From: Faecalitalea sp. UBA4312
GTDB taxonomy: Bacteria; Bacillota_I; Bacilli_A; Erysipelotrichales; Erysipelotrichaceae
Direction of reading: 5' to 3'
Length of the DNA stretch: 8,690 nucleotides
Assembly: GCA_002394635.1 (NCBI GenBank)
Contig: DGUK01000004.1
Location: 1-8,690, forward strand
The position numbers were made by a program, and so were the translations under genes. Shown piece by piece: positions 1-6,344 of this stretch (position 1 is the stretch's first letter; the number at the start of each line of letters is the position of its first letter). The notes beneath the pieces were generated by a model. It saw nothing but the letters and a program-made list of their open reading frames with translations. It did not search any database and was not told the origin of the DNA.

Positions 1-311
1 GCGCCATACTTCTTCAGGATTCTTGTAGCACACCCTGTTCCGTCACCACTGAACAGTCCCAGTGTATTAACACAAAAAACTTTTTTTCCTTTCCATATAG
101 AGCAGTTTTTCACGATAAAATCACGCCCCATAAAAGGAAGGTTGGAGAACTGTGTCGGGTAACCGAAAACAATTGTGTCCTGATTCTCTAAACAACGTAC
201 AATCAGAGGATCCTCCAGTGGCAGACATTGCGCTGAGGCATCCATCAAATGCACGAATTCTTCAACACAATGTTTCGTATTACCGGTGCCGCTTAAATAT
301 ATTCCTATCAC
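1..311 (-). CDS. Flavodoxin-type protein, N-terminal part (EFR1-family flavodoxin/ferredoxin-like), cut by window edge
   Basis: Partial gene; the first 103 codons are in the window and the 3' end lies beyond the left edge. It starts at GTG 311 with a good AAAGGAG ribosome binding site at 318-324. The protein opens with a beta strand and then SGTGNTKH (residues 7-14), the phosphate-binding loop of flavodoxins, which holds the FMN phosphate. Further on are a YPTQFSNLP stretch (a substrate/flavin-side loop) and NTLGLFSGDGTGCATRILKKYG near the edge. That last stretch resembles the family in which a flavodoxin domain is followed by a C-terminal two-[4Fe-4S] ferredoxin domain (EFR1 type). The ferredoxin half would lie outside the window, so that subfamily call is inference. 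The likely role is low-potential electron transfer in the cytoplasm of an anaerobe. It has its own promoter directly behind the terminator of the preceding operon. Confidence 0.75.
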   Translation of the reverse strand, partial: MIGIYLSGTGNTKHCVEEFVHLMDASAQCLPLEDPLIVRCLENQDTIVFGYPTQFSNLPFMGRDFIVKNCSIWKGKKVFCVNTLGLFSGDGTGCATRILKKYG

Positions 312-331
312 TTTATTCTCCTTTGCTATAT

Positions 332-360
332 AATGTAACACAGATAAAGGTATCTAACAA
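332..360 (-). promoter_or_regulatory. Promoter of the flavodoxin-type gene
   Basis: On the minus strand, TTGTTA (355-360), 17 bases, then TACATT (332-337), with a TG one base before the -10 (extended -10, TGTTACATT). Predicted transcription start is near 325, so the leader would be about 14 nt and the AAAGGAG site would lie at its very 5' end. The -10 box matches consensus at only 4 of 6 positions. A TATATA just downstream is an alternative. Confidence 0.45.
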
Positions 361-370
361 TTTAAACTCT

Positions 371-400
371 CATTAAATAAAAAAGGCAGTTTTCACTGCC
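371..400 (-). terminator. Intrinsic terminator of the five-gene operon, overlapping the last codons of the oxidoreductase gene
   Basis: In the transcript, GGCAGT, a GAAA tetraloop (GNRA class), ACTGCC, then UUUUUUAUUUAAU. The hairpin is 385-400. The stop codon TGA (393-395) starts in the loop region, and the upstream stem arm is made of the last sense codons (Tyr-Gly-Gln). It ends the unit that starts near 4789. Confidence 0.87.
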
Positions 401-1388
401 CGTACTGTATTTGACCTCGACATGTTTCCAAAATCGATACTACATTCTTTGTTTGTTCACAGAGTTTCTGATACGTTTTTTCATCACGTTCTGCCACGAT
501 TTTCTGAAAAGCCTGACATTCATAGATCATATGAAACGCCTGATCTTGTCCAAGCTGTATAGCCTGGGAAGTATCTTTTTTTCCGATCATATCCCCTTTG
601 GGTTCCAGAAATTCCACCTGGGCACAAACCCCGCAGCCGGAGCCATAGACGCGCAGACAACCTTTATCCCCTTGGATCATCACCTGGTTTTCACTGCTGC
701 TATCTTTTGCACCGACACACACTGCCAGCCGGTCCGGGTACTGCAGCACAACCACACCACTGGTATCTACGCCGTTATAACCTTTATTGGCTGTATAGGT
801 GACCTTATCGGGCTTCCCTAATAAACCGATCACAAAATGAAGACAATATACATTGATATCCATCAAAGCGCCCCCATAAAAGGCCGGATCAAACGCATTG
901 GTTTGCTCCTTTGCCAAGTATTTTCCATAACGGGAGGAGTATTGAGAATAGTTGGCCTGGATCATCTGAATGTTTCCGCAATCCTTTAAATGATCTTTGA
1001 CGACCTGATAATTCGGAACAAACTGATTTGTGATCGCCTCAAAGATATACACTCCATGCTCGCGAGCTGTTTCAAACAATGTTTCACATTCACGACCCGT
1101 CGGTACAAACGGCTTTTCACAGATGACATGTTTTCCTGCCTGCAAAGCTTTTAAAGCCTGCGGGTAGTGTAAAGAATTCGGACTAGCTACATACACAGTA
1201 TCAATATCCGATGCCAGCATCGCATCCAGATCCGTATACCATTGTTTTACACTATGTTTTTGTGCAAACGCCCGAGCCTTCTGTTCCGAACGGGAATAGA
1301 TTGCTTCAATCTGCATACCTTCTGTCTGCTTGACAGCCTGGATCATACGATCCACGATGGTTCCGCTGCCTATTGTTCCGATACGCAT
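393..1388 (-). CDS. Gfo/Idh/MocA family NAD(P)-dependent oxidoreductase
   Basis: 331 residues, about the usual length. The N-terminal Rossmann domain begins with IGTIGSGTIVDRM; its GSGTIV (7-12) stands where most relatives have GxGxxA/G. ASPNSLH (68-74) and CEKPF (90-94), with the EKP lysine that binds nucleotide and substrate, are classic family motifs. The C-terminal alpha/beta domain carries GGALMDINVYCLHF (172-185), with the Asp and His expected at the active site. Family members oxidise or reduce sugars, inositols, dihydrodiols and related compounds; the substrate cannot be read here. Start: ATG 1388 is preceded by AGGAG (1395-1399), which overlaps the last sense codons of the upstream gene. 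The two genes are 3 nt apart, so translation is probably coupled. It is the last gene of the operon. Confidence 0.93.
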   Translation of the reverse strand: MRIGTIGSGTIVDRMIQAVKQTEGMQIEAIYSRSEQKARAFAQKHSVKQWYTDLDAMLASDIDTVYVASPNSLHYPQALKALQAGKHVICEKPFVPTGRECETLFETAREHGVYIFEAITNQFVPNYQVVKDHLKDCGNIQMIQANYSQYSSRYGKYLAKEQTNAFDPAFYGGALMDINVYCLHFVIGLLGKPDKVTYTANKGYNGVDTSGVVVLQYPDRLAVCVGAKDSSSENQVMIQGDKGCLRVYGSGCGVCAQVEFLEPKGDMIGKKDTSQAIQLGQDQAFHMIYECQAFQKIVAERDEKTYQKLCEQTKNVVSILETCRGQIQYGQ

Positions 1389-1391
1389 AAC

Positions 1392-2003
1392 CTACTCCTG
1401 GGCGATGAAACGCTTTGCCTTGTTGGCATATTCCATGGCTTTTTCTTCATTATTTTGATTTTTATAGATCAAGGAAACCAACGTCAGATCCCAAACCTGC
1501 TGCTGGCCCGACAAGTCTTCCAGTTCTTCTAATAGAGGGTTCAGCAGATTATCCTTCTTCAATATTTCTATGTCATATAACCTTGTACAGTAAAGAATCA
1601 GACCTTCATCTTTTATTTCTTCCTTGATCTTTGTCAAGTAGTACACCGCTTTCTGTTTCCTGTGTTTAAAAACATAGTAGTTATACACGCGCAGATACAG
1701 TTCCTCTTTCTGGCGATTGGACATCTTTATACCGCCAATCTCCTGCATTAACTGATCCACCTCTTGATCCTTATTCATCTGTATCGCTTTATTCAGTTTA
1801 AAATAAGCCAGATTGTATGATGGTATCACTCGCTTTGCTTCCTTGGAGTCCACCAATTCATCGAATTTGTCATATTCCTTATGAACAAGATATTGCGTTA
1901 ATCTTTGCGCAACATCATCCCTTTTCCCATTCAATACAACACGCAGGACTATATTGGCAATAATGATGATCAACAAAGCCACTAACATAACCGTTGTATT
2001 CAT
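1392..2003 (-). CDS. Single-pass membrane protein with cytoplasmic helical (TPR-like) repeats, unknown function
   Basis: 203 residues. Residues 4-24 form one strong hydrophobic helix with no signal-peptidase site, followed by basic residues (RVVLNGKRDD), so an N-terminal anchor with a cytoplasmic body is likely. The rest is almost entirely amphipathic helix with spaced Tyr, Leu and Ala: YFKLNKAIQ (67-75), YYLTKIKEEI (121-130), and a final pair around VWDLTLVSLIYKNQNNEEKA, which reads like one TPR (tetratricopeptide) unit. I recognise no named family, and the repeat assignment is by pattern only. AAGGAGGG (2010-2017) before ATG 2003 is the strongest ribosome binding site in the window. It lies 44 nt after the GTPase gene and 3 nt before the oxidoreductase. 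A scaffold or partner role for the GTPase is inference. Confidence 0.8.
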   Translation of the reverse strand: MNTTVMLVALLIIIIANIVLRVVLNGKRDDVAQRLTQYLVHKEYDKFDELVDSKEAKRVIPSYNLAYFKLNKAIQMNKDQEVDQLMQEIGGIKMSNRQKEELYLRVYNYYVFKHRKQKAVYYLTKIKEEIKDEGLILYCTRLYDIEILKKDNLLNPLLEELEDLSGQQQVWDLTLVSLIYKNQNNEEKAMEYANKAKRFIAQE

Positions 2004-2032
2004 GCAGATCCCTCCTTCTTTTATGTAAAATC

Positions 2033-2041
2033 ATTGTATCA
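2033..2041 (-). promoter_or_regulatory. Possible internal extended -10 promoter before the repeat-protein gene
   Basis: TGATACAAT on the minus strand, in the 44-nt gap after the GTPase gene, has the extended -10 form TG-N-TACAAT. No acceptable -35 box lies 16-18 nt upstream. It may give extra transcription of the last two genes; on sequence alone this is weak. Confidence 0.25.
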
Positions 2042-2047
2042 TAAAAC

Positions 2048-3262
2048 TCATTTTAGCTTGGTCATGGATTTCAACACGTCCACAATTTGCTGCACTGTGA
2101 TCCGACCATCATTTTCCTTCATCAATTTTTCGACTTTTTTCAATACCTTCGGTAAATACTTCTGAAACAAGCCGGCAATTTCCGTATCCCAGTCAACAGA
2201 CCGTTCATCCACCTGGCCGGTATACACTTTTTCAAAAGTATTCATACAGATTTTTCCGGCAATCAAGGTAATGGATCCGGCCACTGCCGCATTGAGTACA
2301 GAGGCGGCCAGGTTGATTCCCGGAATTGATTTCAACACGTTCAACGCTGTCTTTCCGGCAATCGTTGTCCCTCCGGCCCGGATGATCGATTCAATGATCT
2401 CATTCGAGGTATTCTTTTTGTTTAAACCATACACCTTGGCAATCGCCCATAGCATCCCTGACTGTAATGGGTACAGGATGGCTGCATCCGGTGTTGTGAT
2501 TGGTACAGCGCCGATCGTTGTAGCTGCAGCAGTAGAAGCCGCTACAATAGAATAGCACAGGGTACGTTTCATCTTCAGATCCAGCTCCTTCACCGAATGC
2601 GCAGCGGTTTCTTTGCTCTGTCCGGCCAACGCTTCGGTTTTCGCTGTCAGTACATCCAGCCCATAAGGATAAACAATGGTTGTTGTGTCCACAGGATATG
2701 CCTTGGCGACGACCGGTATAATATCCTTAACCTGCAATGGATGATGTCTGTGTTTTTCGTTATAGTGCCATATATGCTGGGAGACCATCTCCTGGTTTTC
2801 CTGTGCATCCGGCTGTGAATACGACTTCGTCAGAACAACCAAGATCGGTACGTTCTTCCAGTCTTTGGTAATATCGGCTAACGAATCCAACACCCGGTCA
2901 TCGATGCGTCGACTGGTTCCGTCGATACAAAACCATATCATATGGATCAGTTTTGCCGTATCCTTTGTCCGGATCCCGGAGCGGCTGAATCGCGCTAATT
3001 CTCTTCGGATCCGATACTGTTTAAGAAAGCTGTATTCATACCCGACCGTATCAATCATCCGGAACGGCAGTTGTTCATTCTGATAAATACCGATTTCAGT
3101 GGTTGCGATCCCGGCTCCTTCCGGTGCCTGCGATGATCCCAGAATGGCATTGATCAACGTGCTTTTTCCGCAGCCGGAAGCTCCCGCAAGCAATACATTG
3201 ATCTTATCATCCTTTAATGCCTGGATTTCTTCATAACGGGTTTGTTTCTTTTTTTTAGTCAT
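2048..3262 (-). CDS. P-loop GTPase (Era/TrmE-like) with C-terminal DUF697-type membrane-associating domain
   Basis: 404 residues from ATG 3262. The frame stays open to an earlier ATG at 3319, but that start would run 53 nt into the phosphatase gene. The chosen start lies 4 nt after that gene's stop and has GGGGTGAT before it. The P-loop is GASGCGKST (27-35), then a Thr-rich switch I near TTE (54-56), and G3 is DTVG (71-74). G4 is LTKSY (144-148), so the usual NKxD aspartate is missing and guanine specificity is uncertain. The C-terminal half (about 235-370) has two long Ala/Gly/Ile-rich hydrophobic segments, including TIGAVPITTPDAAILYPLQ and TIAGKTALNVLKSIPGINL. These match the layout of DUF697, which follows GTPase domains in YcjF-like and related proteins. 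It probably cycles at the cytoplasmic membrane. Codons 3-5 contain an A8 run. Confidence 0.88.
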   Translation of the reverse strand: MTKKKKQTRYEEIQALKDDKINVLLAGASGCGKSTLINAILGSSQAPEGAGIATTEIGIYQNEQLPFRMIDTVGYEYSFLKQYRIRRELARFSRSGIRTKDTAKLIHMIWFCIDGTSRRIDDRVLDSLADITKDWKNVPILVVLTKSYSQPDAQENQEMVSQHIWHYNEKHRHHPLQVKDIIPVVAKAYPVDTTTIVYPYGLDVLTAKTEALAGQSKETAAHSVKELDLKMKRTLCYSIVAASTAAATTIGAVPITTPDAAILYPLQSGMLWAIAKVYGLNKKNTSNEIIESIIRAGGTTIAGKTALNVLKSIPGINLAASVLNAAVAGSITLIAGKICMNTFEKVYTGQVDERSVDWDTEIAGLFQKYLPKVLKKVEKLMKENDGRITVQQIVDVLKSMTKLK

Positions 3263-3266
3263 CTTA

Positions 3267-4097
3267 TCACCCCAACAGATTGAACAAAGAAAACACCTGA
3301 TAGATACCGTCTTTATCAATATCTGCCGTTACTATATCAGCTTTTTCCTTGACTGCCTGACTTGCGTTGCCCATCGCAACCGACTGACCGGCCACTTCAA
3401 ACATATTCAGATCATTGGCTCCATCCCCGATCGCAATGACATCTTCTTGCGCCACACCGAAATAATCCATCAGATCGCGCATTCCCATCGCTTTGGTGAT
3501 CCCATAGGCAGCCACTTCTCCCGAATCCTTTCCAAACGGGGCAAAGGTGGAAGGAATCACTTCAAAATCCTTGGATAAGTCTGCATATATTTGTGAAAAT
3601 CCTACTTCGGAAGACAGAAATGTAATCTTATTAAATGATATCTTTTTGGGATCCCCGGTTTTCCATATCTTCTTCAGCTGGATCAGTCCGTGTTTTTCAT
3701 ACGCCTCTTTGGATAAATGAGAACAATGCGTTTCAATCAGCTGATCAAAGACCGGCTTGACCCTTGCATCCGCAACAATAGCTTCGGTTGCTTCATAAAT
3801 GGTTGGGATCGGCCGCTTGGAAAAGTAGTTATACAGTTGTTTCCTCTGTTCGTTTCGCAACCCTCTTTCTTTCAAGATCTTGTGATCCGCTTCCACATAG
3901 GAACCTGCACCAGCCACGATCCCGTCATACTGAATAGATTGCAGCTCCTTTGTGATTTCCGGTTTTTGCCGCCCGGTACATAGACAGATCTTATGTCCCT
4001 GGCTCTGTGCCAGCCGGCAAGCCTCCTTGGCCCTTTGGGGAATGATTCCATCTGCCATCAACAATGTGCCGTCCGCATCTAAAAATATAAGTTTCAT
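3267..4097 (-). CDS. Cof-type HAD-IIB family phosphatase
   Basis: 276 residues, typical for the Cof/YidA group. All four HAD motifs are present: I, FLDADGTLL with nucleophile Asp7 and acid/base Asp9; II, Thr41 in LCTGR; III, Lys202 in TKAMGM; IV, IGDGANDLNMFE (223-234) with the Mg-binding aspartates. The region between motifs II and III (about 80-185) is the C2B cap that sets substrate range. Such enzymes dephosphorylate sugar phosphates, pyridoxal phosphate, flavin precursors or nucleotides; the substrate cannot be told here. Start: ATG 4097 has GAGG five bases upstream. An in-frame GTG at 4103, overlapping the previous stop as GTGA, is possible but has no ribosome binding site. The preceding stop codon is 2 nt away, which suggests translational coupling. 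Confidence 0.93.
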   Translation of the reverse strand: MKLIFLDADGTLLMADGIIPQRAKEACRLAQSQGHKICLCTGRQKPEITKELQSIQYDGIVAGAGSYVEADHKILKERGLRNEQRKQLYNYFSKRPIPTIYEATEAIVADARVKPVFDQLIETHCSHLSKEAYEKHGLIQLKKIWKTGDPKKISFNKITFLSSEVGFSQIYADLSKDFEVIPSTFAPFGKDSGEVAAYGITKAMGMRDLMDYFGVAQEDVIAIGDGANDLNMFEVAGQSVAMGNASQAVKEKADIVTADIDKDGIYQVFSLFNLLG

Positions 4098-4099
4098 AG

Positions 4100-4789
4100 T
4101 CACCTCAATATCGAAAACGCAATGAAAAACTGTGCCATATAATACATCACATGATTAAAAATGATTCGTTTTGGACTGTTTGTATCCTTTTTAAAATAAA
4201 TCATACTTAAAACCAAGTCGGATATCACAAAACAAAGACCTCCGACCAGCACAAAGAAAGCTCGTTGATCCTGTCCCTGTGTCCATATGGAAACACTTCC
4301 TGCCAACAAAGTCATCAGCAGCAGAAATGAGCCATAAGCTACCGCTATGTGTTGAAACTTCCCATAACGGATCCCCTTTTTCCGACTGTATGTCACAACC
4401 GCATAGCTGCTCACAATCGCCAGGATCAACGGAATCAGCCACCAGAACAGCGGAACATTGCGGACAGAATGCATCCACAGGGCCATAATATAGAAAAAAT
4501 GTCCGATCGCAAAACAGAAAAAGCCGGCCAGAATAAAGAGATCCTGCTGTTTTTCATAGATCCATTTCAATCCCAGCCAGATATCCCCCAACAGTCCAAA
4601 GAACAAGCCACATGCCATCAACCATGAATAGCGAGAAGGCGCCATATATAAGAGATAAATGCCTGTCAACAAAAAGCCGGAGGAACAAATCACCTTGTAA
4701 AACAAAGAGCGGATCATGTTTCCTTCAATGCGTGCTTTCATAAAAAAATACAAGCTGATCCATGAAAAGATCATTAAGATATACTGCAT
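4100..4789 (-). CDS. YhhN/TMEM86 family membrane protein (lysoplasmalogenase-like)
   Basis: 229 residues with about eight membrane helices (roughly 1-17, 31-49, 55-74, 84-104, 113-133, 147-168, 176-198, 211-226). The polar intramembrane motifs of the YhhN family are visible: GDIWL (68-72), FAIGHFFY (93-100), GGLCFVISD (183-191) and NHVMYYMAQ (212-220). Characterised relatives (TMEM86 and bacterial homologues) hydrolyse the vinyl-ether bond of lysoplasmalogens. Plasmalogens are common in anaerobic Bacillota, so that role fits, but catalysis is not proved by sequence. First gene of a five-gene operon. Start: ATG 4789 lies only 6 nt after a TATAAT box and has no ribosome binding site, so it may be leaderless. 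The alternative is TTG 4804, five codons upstream in frame, with AAGGGA (4812-4817) before it. Confidence 0.88.
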   Translation of the reverse strand: MQYILMIFSWISLYFFMKARIEGNMIRSLFYKVICSSGFLLTGIYLLYMAPSRYSWLMACGLFFGLLGDIWLGLKWIYEKQQDLFILAGFFCFAIGHFFYIMALWMHSVRNVPLFWWLIPLILAIVSSYAVVTYSRKKGIRYGKFQHIAVAYGSFLLLMTLLAGSVSIWTQGQDQRAFFVLVGGLCFVISDLVLSMIYFKKDTNSPKRIIFNHVMYYMAQFFIAFSILR

Positions 4790-4795
4790 AGTTCT

Positions 4796-4824
4796 ATTAT
4801 ACAAAGAATGGTCCCTTACGTAAA
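4796..4824 (-). promoter_or_regulatory. Promoter of the five-gene operon
   Basis: Perfect TATAAT (4796-4801), 17-bp spacer, TTTACG (4819-4824; 4 of 6 matches to TTGACA). The predicted transcription start is at or within a base or so of the A of ATG 4789. The -35 box is formed by the end of the U-tract of the preceding terminator. Confidence 0.6.
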
Positions 4825-4849
4825 AAAATCATCCTTTCCAAAGGATGAT
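4821..4849 (-). terminator. Intrinsic terminator after the alpha/beta hydrolase gene
   Basis: Perfect inverted repeat ATCATCCTTT-GG-AAAGGATGAT (4828-4849), followed in the transcript by UUUUUUU. In practice this is an 8-bp stem with a 6-nt loop. It begins at the base right after the stop codon (4850-4852) and ends the unit that starts near 6858. Confidence 0.92.
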
Positions 4850-5755
4850 CTATAGGTTTTCGATCCATTTTAGTGTCTCGTTATAACTTTTTCTGCTCTC
4901 CGGAAATACCGGCAGACAGGAATATCCATGCATCATGTTCTTTGTGATCCGAATATGAAGCTGCTCCAATGATCCGCTTCGTTCAAAGGCTCTTTGATAG
5001 AGTGATGTATTCCCCGCTAACATTTCCTGTCCATAATAGAGATAGGTTGGTGGTGCCTCTCGAAAGTCTCCTAGTGCCGGATACCACATCCACTCGAGAA
5101 CCGGTGGATTTGGGGGTGTGATTTTTTCCATCACCCGCAGATCCTCTTCCGCAAACAAAGGATCGTCCTTTTCATATTGCCTCATCAATGCCCAATCGTG
5201 TTCACGATCCGGCAGACCCCCGGGCGAATGGGCCAGGATCAATCCCGGCTTCGGCAGATCTAAGGTGTTATGATTAATGTTATTTAAGATTTGAAGAGCA
5301 TAATATCCACCCATAGATACCCCGCTCAGGATGATTTTTTTCGGTTGGTACTGCTGTGTCATCCGTTGGTAGATCTGGGTCAGATACGCAATTGACTCGC
5401 TGACTGCCACCTCTGTCATGGATGGATACACCGGATACCATACTTCCGTACCGGTATCTATCGCATACCGGATTGCCATTCCTTTCTGGGTATGCCATTG
5501 ATTGGAAACCCCACCATAAATATACAGAATTGCCTTATCTATGTTCTTCCTATTATGCGGACGGATGATCAGACAAGGTTTTTGTGCGCCCGGCAATAAG
5601 GAAAGCTCTGCTTTCCTTGTCTTCGGGTACGTAAACACAAACGCATCGTTTTCCTTCCTGGCTTTTCTTCGGCTTTTTTCCACATTGCCATAAGAACCCT
5701 TTCCCGGTTGTATTCTTCGTAAAATAGCCATTGCCACATTTCCCGAAATACTCAT
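4850..5755 (-). CDS. Alpha/beta hydrolase fold protein (esterase/lipase-like)
   Basis: 301 residues. GVSMGG (145-150) is the nucleophile elbow with Ser147. ILYIYGGVSNQW (76-87) matches the beta-strand and oxyanion-loop position where many relatives have HGGG; here it is Tyr-Gly-Gly. LAHSPGG follows, then DPLFAEED, usual in the lid/helix region of acetyl-hydrolase-like members. MMHGYS (274-279) supplies the catalytic His276. The acid is less clear; Glu244 in YYGQEMLAGN is at the expected strand end. No signal peptide, so cytoplasmic. It probably hydrolyses a small carboxylic ester; the substrate is unknown. Start: ATG 5755 overlaps the previous stop as ATGA and has AAGGA about 9 nt upstream, so translation is coupled to the ketopantoate reductase remnant. 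Confidence 0.88.
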   Translation of the reverse strand: MSISGNVAMAILRRIQPGKGSYGNVEKSRRKARKENDAFVFTYPKTRKAELSLLPGAQKPCLIIRPHNRKNIDKAILYIYGGVSNQWHTQKGMAIRYAIDTGTEVWYPVYPSMTEVAVSESIAYLTQIYQRMTQQYQPKKIILSGVSMGGYYALQILNNINHNTLDLPKPGLILAHSPGGLPDREHDWALMRQYEKDDPLFAEEDLRVMEKITPPNPPVLEWMWYPALGDFREAPPTYLYYGQEMLAGNTSLYQRAFERSGSLEQLHIRITKNMMHGYSCLPVFPESRKSYNETLKWIENL

Positions 5756-6315
5756 TGTCCATTTTCCTTCTTTTTATCTATATAAGCATAGAACTCGTTG
5801 TGCAGGCGATGCATTTCATCCGGTGCCTTCATGGCATGCGCATACATAAAGGTATGTCCGAATGAACTCTGATAGATCCATGCCAATCCTCTTTCAAAGA
5901 TTCCCACAGGCATATAACACAACAGGTTCAGCTTCTTTGGGGATAGAGGATACCCAGCTTCCTTCAAACACAGAAGATTCTTTCGGATCTGTAGAGCGGT
6001 TCTATGCATAAGAAGTCTGTCTTTTCCTGCGTTTAATGGTTCTTTGGTCTCATAGTAACCGTCTGCCAAGGGAACGACCAAGGCCAGATGGCATAACTGC
6101 CAACAATGCATATCCGGTACGATTTGATATGAGATCCGAGCCTGTTGAAAAAGCCTAGCTAACGCTTGACTTCGTTCGGTACGGACTCCATTCTTTTCGC
6201 CAAAGGTAGTCGGCTGGATCCATCTTGGTGTCAGATCAGCATGAAGAATGCCCTCCTCCACGGAAACACCGATGTCCTTTGTACAATTCTTTTTTTCATA
6301 GGCCTCCCCTTCCAT
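5752..6315 (-). CDS. Ketopantoate reductase-like C-terminal domain only (N-terminally truncated, probably non-catalytic)
   Basis: 187 residues against about 300 for ApbA/PanE-family proteins. GILHADLTPRWIQPTTFGE (23-40), the later VVPLADG and the helical remainder match the C-terminal helical domain and the linker before it. The whole Rossmann domain with GxGxxG is missing. Only 10 nt separate this frame from the previous gene's stop, so there is no room for it. In relatives the helix at CWQLCHLA (71-78) carries the catalytic lysine in a WxK context; here the position is Leu (WQL). Both observations point to loss of reductase activity. The frame is otherwise intact and overlaps the hydrolase start by 4 nt. 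ATG 6315 has no ribosome binding site; the good site nearby (AAGGGG, 6307-6312) points to ATG 6299 in another frame. It could equally be called a pseudogene. Confidence 0.72.
   Translation of the reverse strand: MEGEAYEKKNCTKDIGVSVEEGILHADLTPRWIQPTTFGEKNGVRTERSQALARLFQQARISYQIVPDMHCWQLCHLALVVPLADGYYETKEPLNAGKDRLLMHRTALQIRKNLLCLKEAGYPLSPKKLNLLCYMPVGIFERGLAWIYQSSFGHTFMYAHAMKAPDEMHRLHNEFYAYIDKKKENGQ
6290..6312 (-). promoter_or_regulatory. Strong ribosome binding site and ATG one frame off the ketopantoate reductase remnant, followed by an A7 run
   Basis: GGGGAGG (6303-6309), extended upstream by AA, sits just before ATG 6299. This frame gives a 22-codon basic peptide (MKKRIVQRTS...) that ends at TGA 6231-6233. 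The ATG is followed directly by seven A (6290-6296). A -1 slip on that run, or one extra A, would carry ribosomes from this start into the remnant's frame. Whether this is real control, decay or a base-call error cannot be told from the sequence. Confidence 0.45.
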
Positions 6316-6316
6316 C

Positions 6317-6344
6317 AAAAAAACGCTAAATCAATGTGACCAGC
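6317..6344 (-). terminator. Weak terminator-like hairpin at the end of the Trp-rich membrane protein gene
   Basis: In the transcript, GCUGGUC-ACAUU-GAUUUAGC can pair with two G-U pairs and one bulge, and is followed by GUUUUUUU (6317-6324). The stop codon (6326-6328) is inside the 3' arm. It is too weak to be a sure terminator, but it might reduce readthrough into the remnant and hydrolase genes. Confidence 0.28.

Noticed and set aside
152..376. 74-codon plus-strand frame at the left end
   Set aside because: It is antisense to the flavodoxin-type gene, whose SGTGNTK motif, GTG start and AAAGGAG site are clear on the minus strand.
411..821. 136-codon open frame on the plus strand
   Set aside because: It lies wholly inside the oxidoreductase gene, has no ribosome binding site, and its translation shows no recognisable family. 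It is a mirror of the real frame.
3263..3319. Earlier ATG (3319) for the GTPase
   Set aside because: It would overlap the phosphatase gene by 53 nt, and the added residues (MIKTVSIRCFLCSICWGDK) look like an out-of-frame read of that gene. ATG 3262 has a ribosome binding site and coupling.
4191..4478. 95-codon minus-strand frame inside the YhhN-like gene
   Set aside because: The family motifs are all in the other frame, and there is no start signal.
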